Source: Argopecten irradians (Eukaryota > Mollusca > Bivalvia > Pectinida > Pectinidae). Taken from it: 64,000 nt of DNA. The stretch lies in the NCBI RefSeq assembly GCF_041381155.1, contig NC_091134.1, forward strand, positions 35,903,540 through 35,967,539, in the 5' to 3' direction. Position 1 is the first letter of the stretch; each line of letters opens with the position of its first letter. Below are positions 38,486-49,119 of the stretch, piece after piece. The notes beneath the pieces were generated by a model that was not told the origin of the DNA, did not search any database, and worked only from the letters and a program-made list of their open reading frames with translations. Both the position numbers and the translations under genes were made by a program.

Positions 38486-38822
38486 GTGAACAGTCGGGCA
38501 AGGATGGCTAAAGTCGGTAAAAATGGTGTGAATGTATCCAGTATAATTTCTTATGAAATGGAAAAATAAAATCTCTCATCAAAATCTGTCTGCGTACGAA
38601 GAAATTAATTTAAAGTATGGAAATTCTTAACCGTCCTCCCGGCTCACTATGTCCGTGGTTACATTTCCACACAGCCTCGCTTTCAATGCTTTCAACTTTT
38701 CTTTACTTCAGTGGTCAGAACTGGGAAATGTAAGCAGAACTTGACCGTCGTATTAATATGTGAGAACATTTGGAAGGCCAATGAACGCATTTAGACTGGT
38801 TTTCTTTGCCCGACTATTCACG
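38486..38822. mobile_element. MITE-like element with GTGAACAGTCGGGCAA termini
   Basis: The left end GTGAACAGTCGGGCAA (38,487-38,502) and the right end TTGCCCGACTATTCAC (about 38,806-38,821) are inverted complements with one mismatch. Length is about 335 bp with no ORF. Only one copy was seen. Confidence 0.55.
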
Positions 38823-39727
38823 TAGAAAGAAGGGAAGAGGGACCGACAAAACACAAGGAGTTACACTGGCTAGGGTCTTCATCAAATTACTGTGTATGGC
38901 AGTTCCAGTTACTGAGGTGCAACTGTATTGGTATACATTCTAGAGCCATGCAGTGTAGAAATTTAGATGATTTCAGTGTTTACATCTGATGAGAGAGGGG
39001 GAGGGAGAGTCCCTGTACTATACAACAACGTCAATGGTAGATAATGGCTGAACAAAATGCTGCTGTACTAGTTTGATTTTCATGCTTGTGTGGTATTTAG
39101 TACAAACCTTGCCAGTGTATGGTGTGAGTGCATCTATAACTCGCAGCCTTACAACATACTTTCAACACTGATATGACTCCTACACCACACAGCTCTCAAC
39201 ACAACACAGATCTCTACCTGATACTGCCTCAACCTTACATAATATAGCTCATGTACAAACTAACAAAGTTACTCAACAAGATAGTAATCATTCCTTCAAT
39301 ATGATGAAGCTCTAGCTCACAATTCAAGCAATACAGAGTTATCCATGTACATACATACCTACCAGATACCAAAATTCCTGTAGAAATACACAATAAAAAG
39401 CTATAAATATCGAACACTATATAATTTCAAAGATACAATGAATGATTAATTTTATATAATGTATGTACTATGTATTGAGATCAAAATAATGCGAGCAATC
39501 TGTATTTTATTGGCAGATTTCAAAGAATTAAATAAAACAGATTGAGAAGATTAAGTAACCATGCCATTTACTGCGTTATCTCTCTTCCCAGAAAAGAAGT
39601 AGACATATCTGTTCAGTTATAAAATCATGTACTGATAGATTTTAAAGAAAAGTAGCCGTGTCACTTGTGGATAATTAGTAGTCATGTCGTTTATTAATTC
39701 AGAAATATATTTTTTTTCTGTTGACAG
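38823..39727. other. Non-coding stretch upstream of the first WASF coding exon
   Basis: Only low-complexity purine-rich patches (GAGAGAGGGGGAGGGAGAG near 38,990) and AT-rich DNA are visible. The polypyrimidine tract and TTGACAG acceptor end at 39,727. Confidence 0.5.
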
Positions 39728-39747
39728 GTTCAGAAGAATAAGTAGCT

Positions 39748-42700
39748 ATGCCGTTTATTCAGCGGTGTATAGAACCGACTCAGGTGAGCCGCGAGGAGGT
39801 GGACAAGTCGGTCTCTAACGAGTTGGAATGTGTGACCAATCACACGCTCAGTAACATCATCCTACAGCTGAGTAGTCTGAGTAAACATGCCGAGGACATG
39901 TTTGTGGAACTCACCGCTGAGGCAGACCTTTTCAACAAGCGGGCTGGCCAGCTTCAGTACCGAATCGACCATCTTCGTGACAAGGTCACACAGCTTGATG
40001 CTGCAGTAGAACCAGGTAAAAGTTATTCCATTTCAGTATCCATGAGATTGTACTCATAAATGATTTTTCAGGATTTGATGTTCTACAATAAAATAGAGGG
40101 AGGGGTATTATATTGTGTTAATTAATTTTATTTATCTTGTCACATCTTATCACATCTAGTTTCATTTTATAAAGAGGAGGGACGGGGCATTAATACAAGT
40201 AGTTGGCCTTAAGACTTCTCTATTTTGTATAAGATTTGTACAGTGCCTAGATTCTTCCATTAGACAACATTGTTATTGTGTTGAGATTTATTAATATGAA
40301 GAACTCATCTCTACACCCAGAAATAAATAGTTTAAGATTCTGATTGATTTACAGTATGTGTACTTTCTCTGCGTATCACATGTGTTATGCTTATTAAGAT
40401 AATTAGCTGCTATAAACTTTCTTAAGTTTCTGACTGGGCTACACTGAAATAAAACGGTCAGGGCACTTGTTTTGTTCTCATTTTACTTATTTGAATGTAT
40501 TATAAATACATCAAAATGTTTTCCATGCTGTTGTAGTGTCTCTACAAGATATTCACTTGAAGAAGCCGTTTAAGAGCTCCATGCCTCATGACCAACAGGT
40601 GATATCACAAAATACTATTCCTCGCGCCATACAAAATAGTTACAACAAATGCGACCAGCCTCCAGCCCTCGGCAAATTGGATGTATTTAGGTCAGTAACT
40701 GTTCTATTTTACCATGTTATAGGAAGATCTTTTTTTGTGCTATAAACAAAAAGTAAAGTACCTTTATTAAATGAATTTGAGCAGCTAGTATATCATTTGT
40801 GTCAAATTTGAGAGCCTGCTTAACTTAAATGCTAATTACCAATGACAAAAATCCAATATCGTTTTCAGTAGTTTATTCAAGTTCAAGGTTTGGAGAGTAA
40901 TTGTGTTCTGATGTTTATTTACAGAGAGGATGGAAGGGACAGTATGAAGTTTTATACAGATCCGGGGTATTTCTTTGAATTATGGTATGCAGAGATTCAA
41001 AAAGACATCGAACAAAAACGAACAGAATTACGAAAAAAGAAACGACAGGTATGTTGTATAAGTAGTACCATCTACTGGTACTCAATCCATATGAATGTTT
41101 TACTTGCAGACTAGCAGAACTCCCTAGACCTATGTCATTAGTCTTGCATAAAATCAACACAAGTTCAAAATAGTTATACCCCCGCTATGAAGTTAAGTCT
41201 GTAGACACAACTTTGTTCGGCAAACTACTCCTCAACTGCTTGGCAGATTTTGATAAAATTTGGTACACAAAACCCTGACATAAAGGGGAGTTGAGTAAAC
41301 TATATAGGGTTCTGCAATGTCCCCTTTTAATGGACTTATTACTAAATTTGTGCAACGGGGGATATTAGTTGTCCATTAGTTAGTTTATTTTAAAGTGATA
41401 CCAAAGTTGTAATTTGTTGTAAAATTCAGACAAAGCAACAATTTGATTGAACGTTACATTACCGGTACTTTCTATATAAAGATGTTGTAATGGTTTTATG
41501 CGATCACTGTCCTGGTTGATTTCTGTTGAGAATGTATTAGATTTTCTGCATTAAAGACACAAGTCAATATCATCTAAATTGGTTTATGTTTAACAGAGAC
41601 CAGGTAAAGAACAAACAGGAGGACGACGGCCTCGTCAGGTGGTCACAAAGAAGGAAAAGTTTGCCCACGCAGCACAGGGGGTGGAGTTTAGTGAACATTA
41701 CAAGGACCCTCGGGCCCTGGGAATTCAGCCGTCAGCTAACCACTACTCCTCACAGGAATTCCACAATGATAACCGTCAGATTGATCAGCACCAACGACCT
41801 GGCAGTCTGGATGTTCGGCAAGGTCCGGTGGCCAAGGGCCATCCAAAGAAACAAGCCAATGGGCCTCATCCTGCTGGTCCGCCACCACAACAGCCACAAG
41901 GCTACCCTCAACAACAAGGGCAACAGCAGCATATACCAGAGCAGGAGTTCCCAACTCCTCCCAGCACTAACCACCAGCACTACTCCTCTCCACAACACCA
42001 ACCAAACAGAAACTCTACACGTCCGCACAATGTGATGCAGAGTCCTGCCCGACCTTCACAGCCTCCTCCTGCTCCTCCTCCAATGGGTGACCGACAGAGT
42101 CCATCAACTCGTGATAGCTTGCCTCCACCGCCACCACCACCTGACCCACACATGTCATACACCCCCAGCCCCCAGACAACCCCTCAGCCAGCCCGACATC
42201 CGCTGGTTCATCAGAACAGCAGACAATCCCCTGCACACCAACCACACCACTCTAGTCCTGCTCGACAAGACTCCACAGTTCTGCCTCCACCTCCACCTTC
42301 TCCTCCAAACTCGCAGACACCAGACACTCCAGTGAACCTGCCACCTCCACCCTCTCCTCCTGGCATGGGTGTTTTGCCCCCACCCCCTCCCCCTCCTCCT
42401 CCACCCCCACCCCCTCCACCTGCAGAAACCAAACTGAATGGCATTGGTCATATGGCCCCAGACACAGCATCCATCTCCTCATCAACTAGCTCAATGACTA
42501 CACAGGGTCAACAGGAAACATGCCGGAGCACCACCACCACCGGGCAGTGGTCGTAGCGCTTTACTGGAGGAGATACGCAACAAAGAATGTAAGTGTTCAT
42601 ACAGAAGTACAAGTTTGAAGCTTAACTACTGTCAATCTCTAGTTTACTAAACTTATGTAAGTGTGCATACTGACTGAATGAGATGCATGCTAAATTTATC

Positions 42701-43143
42701 TGATGTCCACAAAGCTTGTCACTTCAGTGGTAAATTTGCTAAATGTGTCATCTGGTAGTGGCTAAATGTATCGGCTAATTGTTTACAGTATACATGTAGT
42801 AATCTTATAGGTTTTTCATTTTGAAACAAACAAAAATAAATGAAAGAAATGTTAGTGTTAATCAGGCTTTTGTAATGATGAAGTTTAATTCGTTTATCAG
42901 TAATAATCTTGAAAAATGTAGTAATACTCTTCAATAATGTTGCATGTTTCTCTTTCTTAAACAGTATATAGCCAGCTGAGGAAGGTGGAAGATAGAAAGA
43001 AACAAGAGGAGGAGAAGAGGACGCCGACCGGACGCTTTGATGTGCATTCCATCATGAACCGGGCATTCGAGGTTAGACGCAAAGCCATGGAAACAAGCGA
43101 CACTGAAAGTGAAGATGGCTCATCAGACGATGACTGGAATTGA
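39748..43143 (+). CDS. WASF: WASF/WAVE family actin-nucleation-promoting factor (five coding exons, apparent frameshift in exon 4)
   Basis: WAVE proteins relay Rac signals, within the WAVE regulatory complex, to Arp2/3 to build branched actin at the leading edge. Exons: 39748-40015, 40537-40690, 40925-41048, 41597-42588 and 42965-43143; the acceptor before the ATG exon is at 39,727. The N-terminus MPFIQRCIEP, then NELECVTNHTLSNIILQLSS and SLQDIHLKKPFKSS, is the WAVE homology domain, followed by DGRDSMKFYTDPGYFFELW, a basic region (ELRKKKRQRPGK, RRPRQVVTKKEK) and a long proline-rich segment with one run of 15 prolines. The WH2 motif RSALLEEIRNKELYSQLRKV straddles the last intron. The C-terminus ends in a central helix (FDVHSIMNRAFEVRRKAME) and an acidic tail closing in DDDWN. 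Exon 4 is 992 nt, one base out of phase: the upstream frame hits TAG at 42,554 while WH2 is in the next frame. The shift must lie within about 42,498-42,553, so it is an assembly error or a real lesion. Length would be about 571 aa; human WASF1 is 559. Confidence 0.93.
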
Positions 43144-43734
43144 TAGGATTATCCTATGTTACTATGGATGCATTATACCCAGGAATGTCTTTGGTCAATC
43201 AGGCATATAATCCTTAAGCTTGCAATATTACCCGGAAGTGTTTGAGGTCTGCCTAGATGTCTGTGGTGGGAAGGTTTGATTTCTGAACCAGTTGGTTTTG
43301 AAGGAATATCGATTGTGTCACCAGTTGTTTTGCAAAGCATCATACTGTTTGTATCTCAGTCATGCTCGTCATGAGCGCTGAAGCAGGCGGTGTTGTTGAT
43401 TGTTCATGTGTGATGTACTTACTCTGTTGAGAGTGACCAGAGAGGAGGTGAACAGTGACCAGTCATATTAACAAAATGACCAGAAATTGATAGTGACCTG
43501 AGAGCTGTATTGTATAAGTCCAAGGACTATATATATAGTGGCGGAATAGCTCCTACTTATCTACTGACAGGCACTTTATGGCTTTCGTTGCCATATGAAC
43601 ATATGTTTTACTTAATATTTTGCTTGTAATGATTTATTCAGATTTGAGTATTGTTTATATGGTACTGTACTAACCCTTATGTATGTAATTGTTTTATAGA
43701 TCATGTATCTCTCATGGAGAACCTCTTTCCTACT

Positions 43735-44345
43735 GACCAGTCTCCTATAGGGCAAGCTCCTATACATGACAGACTCCTATACAGGACAGGCTCCTACAGA
43801 TGGGTCTCGGACCAGTACCATACAGACCAACCTTCTACAAACCAGGTCCTCTTCAGGCGGGGGCTCCCAATGATTGGCACCATACAGGCCAAGCTCCCAA
43901 AAGCTGGTCTCTTACAGGCCGATCTCCCAAAGACTGCCCCCTTCAGGCCAAGCTCCATAAGACTGGCCCCTTCAGGCAGAGCTCCCAAAGGCTGGTCCCC
44001 TACAGACCAGGCTCCCAAAGGCTGGCCTTCTATAGGTAGAGCTCCCAAAAGCTGGCTTCCTACAGGCTGGCTTCCCACAGACCAGTCACCCAATGACGGG
44101 TCTCCCATAGACCAGGCTTCCAATGCCTGACTTACCACAAGCCATTCTCCTTTAGGCCAGCCTCCTACAGACAGATTTGCTCCAGATCCTACTGAGCCTT
44201 CCAACCAATCTCCTACATCCTGGTTTCCGACAGCCCATTTTCCTACAGGCCAGGCCAGACAGACAAGCCCCCTATGAACCAGTTTTCTGACAGAGATCTC
44301 TCCCACTGATCGGTCTCCTACAGATTGATCTTGGGCAAGCTGATC
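43735..44345 (+). repeat. Degenerate 26-30 bp minisatellite in the WASF 3' UTR/downstream region
   Basis: Units built from CTCCCAAAGGCTGG and CCCCTACAGACCAG recur about twenty times with heavy divergence. They lie 600-1,200 bp after the WASF stop. They create long open frames on both strands (43,651-44,130 and 43,794-44,306) that are repeat artefacts. Confidence 0.65.
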
Positions 44346-44424
44346 TCCTAGAGCTGCTCTGTCTCCTAACTAATTGAACATCAACGGATATAACTCTGTA
44401 AAATTTTACCAATAGCAACTCTGT

Positions 44425-44562
44425 TCAACTGGCCATTGTACAACTGGAGAATGACCCTATACAGCTGACCACAACTGGCCATTGTACAACTGGAGAATGA
44501 CCCTATACAGCTGACCACAACTGGCCATTGTACAACTGGAGAATGACCCTATACAGCTGACC
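44425..44562 (+). repeat. Three tandem copies of a 48-bp unit
   Basis: CAACTGGCCATTGTACAACT ... CCCTATACAGCTGACC is repeated three times with almost no differences, starting near 44,427, 44,473 and 44,519. It may lie in the WASF 3' UTR. Confidence 0.8.
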
Positions 44563-47500
44563 AAGGTACACTAGTTGAAATACAATGTACATCTTGCCAT
44601 GTTCACTAGGGGGAGAAACTTTGTACACCGGTCCAAGGTCATTAAGGGGGAGTAACTCTGTGCTAAGTATCTCATACACATTTCCCTATGACTGGCTTTA
44701 TATATTTAATTGTGAGATTCATGACAATGACGTAAATCGCAGATTATGTTTATTGTATTTTCATATGTATCCTGGTATTAGCTGCTGGTGAGATCTTTGT
44801 CTTCCCATCAAGAAACCTTTTGTTTTGTCTTCATTTCCATTTATGGAGAGACCAACAAATTAAAAGCATTGTTTAAAATGCCATTTAGCGTTTGTAGTAG
44901 TGTAATTAGTTAAGAAACTAATTTTATATGGTCAGTATGAGAGAACAAAGATTGTGCATTGGAAATCAAATTTACCTCCATATGGTATTTCTTTAAGAAA
45001 ATGAAAAAACATAAAAAAGATCAATGCTATCTCCTTTTAACACAAATTTTTCAGTAATTTAGAACTTTTAAGGTATGTGTGTTGATACTAATCCTTTTTT
45101 GTAATCTCATGTTGAAGTATAAAGATTGTACATAGATAGAATGTATGTAATCTATAATGTTAAAACATTCGTGCAATATCATGAGCTTTGTCTATCCCGG
45201 TATACACCACTCAGGCCAGACTGCTCAACAAATAAGGGTTCTTTAATTCATGTCCTCACAGTTTCATCATGTCTTTTATTGTCATGAAAATAATTATAGC
45301 ATCCATTGTTTCTTGTATACAGATATTCGACTATTATTCTGGAGACCAATATCAGAAATCTACAAAGGATTAGAGAATATTTTGTATGCAAGTATTTACT
45401 AATTAAAATATAGAAGAACTCTTCATTTGTATTAGGGTATACAAATATACACAGTATTTTTTATGTGTAATCTACTTTGAATATCTAACTTTTAAGTTTA
45501 TATATATACATATACGGGAGTGTGAGCAATGGTGTTCGGATGGTGTGTTGTCTGTCCTTGTGTATTATAGGACGACAAATGTGTAGTTATATAATGAGGA
45601 ACTACATATAATCCCAGTTCTTTAAGACTTAAATGTGTATGTGAATGTAAGGCGAATCAGTGGTCAGAAATTATATCTATATCTCATTGATACTATGGTT
45701 TCTGTGGTTTCTCATCATTTCTTACTTACTATTTATAATCTGTCATTCCCCACAGGTCATAGTAGACTTGTCCATATATCATTAGAGGAACTATTCATCA
45801 TAGTTTCTGAGGGATTACAGGTCAGAGTTTAAACCAAGTGTAATGCAATTGTAGCGTGCCTGATGTGGTGTTTTCTTTATATATAAAACATGTATCCTCC
45901 ACATTGGTATGGCTTTTCCAACTTAGTGTTTGGATTAGTCAAAATATCTGGTGGGGATGATGAAAGGATAAGTGGAAAATTTCTTATGTCAATATTTTTA
46001 ACACTTGATGTAGTGATTAGAAATGGGAACTTTTTAAAAGCCAGACTTATTGCATTCTTTCTCTCCAGATTCTGTGTTCCTTAAGTCTCCATTCTAGTCC
46101 TCTCACTTCTATAAAGCTAACTGAAGGTTCTTGCTTCTAGTCTGACATTGTTTCCGATACTGTAAGTAAATTTTCATTCCGTTATTGCTAGATCAGATAT
46201 TGAAAAGTGGTTCACTTACATTGTAAGGCACTTATTGTGGTTAATGTCACTGCTTGTTTATATCACCATTGAATTTTTTCCTCCAAAGATTTAAGCTTTA
46301 AACAGGAAATATAAACCAATGAAGCTACCCAAGCTGGATCTAGGCGATATCGTATTCAGGCATTGTTACTTTATCTTACTTTGGACAAAAGAGGAAACAT
46401 AAATGTTTAAGATCACATGTAAATCAAAGTACATAATTAAGTATGTAGTGTTTGACAAAAGTAATGTGAGCTGTGGTCAATAAGATTCTTTACAACTGTG
46501 AAAGTGATGAAATTCAATAAAGGCTCCTATTTGATTCACAAGGCCTTTTTACTTGTTTGACTATACCCTGCCTTGCAAATAATGCTTATGAAACTTTCTT
46601 TTCGCTGTTATTCAATTATTATTTATTGATTTACATCAGGGCTTGTATTTTGATACTATATTTCCACAAGAAATGCTTATTTATACGAGAAGTATTCCTG
46701 CGTGGATAAGTGAATTGTATACTCCAATCCCTTTACCAAAGAGATATAGTGTCCTAAAGGTGCTGTACTTGGGCATCTCATCCTCATTGTAAATACCCAT
46801 ATTTATATAAGCTTCTATTCCTTAGCTGTAATCAATCTTAAACACTAAAACAGATACGTTGCTAATTCAAATTAATGTTTCTTTAAGAATTACTTAATTA
46901 AGGGACTGTATTGGAAATACTATAACACAATGAAATCACACGTAATATATTATTATTATACTTTTTATGATGAACTTGGTTTTCTTTGAAAAAAATCAAG
47001 TGACCTGCAAATTATGAAAATTGGAGTCTTAAGCATAATATGGGCCTTTGTATAATTTTTGTACTGATGTGGATTTAGTCAGCATTACAAAGAGAATGTG
47101 ATTCCTTCGTTGGTCTGGGGGCCATAGAGGCGATCCGAGATTGTTTCTTGTGAGGGTTTTGAGCCGGTGGACACAAAGTGCTACTTCCACTGTATATTGT
47201 GTAATGTCCACCCTTATCTGTTGTATTCTGTACATAACCTTACAAGGTGCCCTTTATAGCACCCTCCTGCTGTATTTAGGCAATAAAATCTGGCTTCACA
47301 TTATAACAACTCACACGTGTTCTTGTCTTCTTTGAGTTTGTGTTAAATCATCTTTAATGAACAATTTGCAAGGTTAAGGAGTTTGGAAAGGTGACAAAAT
47401 ATAAATATATGTACCAGTAGTATCTTGTATGGCTAGGTTCTGCAATCTGAAGTTAAATACGGACTGATTTTGTCATCCTAAATAAAATGTTTGACTCCAT

Positions 47501-48263
47501 CAAATTACTTGTGGTACAATATTCTTTAACTTAATTAAAATAAAACAATCTCTTCAGTCGTGATTGATAATGGAAGTTTATTTGCCTGACTCTAAGACAG
47601 TCGAAGAGGCTGACAGCATTAATACAAAATCATGATAATGATGACTGAAGGTTATATAATTAAATCTCTTTAAAATCTGTACAGCTGGTTACGTCCATGC
47701 AATGACCAAGGGGAGGCAACTCATCAATAGAGTATCGTGACGAGGATCATTTTATTACCTCTCTATGTGAAATATGATAAATGTTATCCAGTGTACGTGG
47801 TGAAACCATGATTGCATGCATATTGCTTTTACCCGAGGTCTCAAAGAAAGATTTCTCAACTAAAGGATACAACTTCTATGGCATACATCTATCGACAGAA
47901 GATAAAACATAAATTAAAATTAACATATATTCACTACAATCATCAATAACCTTTTAATCTCTGGCAAGACTCACTATATAGTACATGTAACTACACATAG
48001 AATCTATATACTATATATCACAGCTTGTAGACTAAATAAAGTTAATGTCGTATCAATATCACTACACACTCGTAGATTCTCTTACACTTTGTATAATAAA
48101 TATCACCAAGCACTAGATAGTCTGGTAGACATATTGTGGCGGAGCACAGATTGTTTAAAAAACAAAGCTTATTGGCCAAGACAATCTCATGTTTCCTTGA
48201 CAATATATTTCATGGATTATTAAAGTTCTTAAAATTATTTTTATTTCAATATGTATAGCATTC
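44563..48263. other. AT-rich non-coding DNA, WASF 3' UTR and intergenic
   Basis: No coding exon is recognised. Candidate poly(A) signals for WASF include AATAAA at 46,516-46,521 and another near 47,283. Which one is used cannot be decided. Small ORFs here are unsupported. Confidence 0.45.
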
Positions 48264-48619
48264 TTAAAGATGCTCCACTGCTGACAAATTTTTTCATCAT
48301 CGAAAACAGGAGCAGACGATTTAGTATTTTTCTTTAGTTACAAAAGTTACTTACTTTGCACCATCACCACCATTGAAACGTTTGGGCTTCTAATTTTATT
48401 GCACGATAAAAATATTGAAATTAATTAATTGCATTCCCGAAAAAAATTCAGTGGCACTATGTTTTATATGGAATGAAGTTCTGACTGCGCATGCACCAAA
48501 AGCAAAATTAATGATTTTATATTATTTTTTATGTTAGAGATATATATACACGATTAAACACCAATTATTGTTCAAATGACGAGTTTCATTTATGCTCTGT
48601 CAGCAGTGGAGCATCTTAA
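48264..48619. mobile_element. MITE family B, copy 2 (TTAA-flanked, 356 bp)
   Basis: TTAA at 48,264-48,267 and 48,616-48,619 flanks AGATGCTCCACTGCTGACA and CTGTCAGCAGTGGAGCATC. The interior corresponds to the reverse complement of the element at 30,598-30,961. Confidence 0.8.
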
Positions 48620-48749
48620 ACATATTTATCTCTCCATACTGTGCTTAATTTTGTATTCAAGGTGTAGCAGGTCTTTCAACACAGTCTATGAGTCACGAGG
48701 GTTGTTTTCATCTGGTGAGATGCGTACTACCTCAAGGGTTACTCATATC

Positions 48750-49119
48750 ACCCTGCAGGTTATTTTTATTGTTGTAGTATTGCTTGACACGTATTTTTCA
48801 GAAGATTTGTCACAAATTATCCTCCAAAAGGTTGTTATTTGTTAAAACTATCGTCTAGAAGGCTGTTTTATTTTTCTCGAGTATCGCCCAGAAGGTTATT
48901 TCATTTGTTACGAGTATCATCCAGAAGGTTGCTTTATTTCTCGCAGGTATCGTCTAAAAGGTTGCTTGTCATAGTTATCCTCCAAAAGGTTGTCACAACA
49001 ATATCGCTCAGAAGGTTGTTTTATTTTTTGAAAGCATCCTCCATTAAGTTATTACATTTATCACAAGTATCGTCCAAAAGGTTGTTCTATTTGTCACGAG
49101 TATCATCAAGAGGGTTATC
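48750..49119 (-). repeat. 33-bp tandem repeat overlapping the stop codon and 3' UTR of the EF-hand-like gene
   Basis: On the + strand, units of the form ATCGTCCAGAAGGTTG plus TTTTATTTGTCACGAGT recur about eleven times with a period near 33 (one or two shortened). The last unit covers the final codons (...NPLDDTRDK, stop at 49,087-49,089). On the gene's strand AATAAA appears in the units at 49,020-49,025, 48,933-48,938 and 48,867-48,872, so the repeat also supplies poly(A) signals 60-220 bp past the stop. Confidence 0.75.

Noticed and set aside
41736..42485. Glycine- or tryptophan-rich minus-strand ORFs opposite WASF exon 4
   Set aside because: They are shadows of the proline-rich coding sequence in the antisense frames.
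43651..44130. 159-codon plus-strand ORF and its 170-codon minus-strand partner
   Set aside because: Both are generated by the degenerate minisatellite in the WASF 3' region. No family resemblance.
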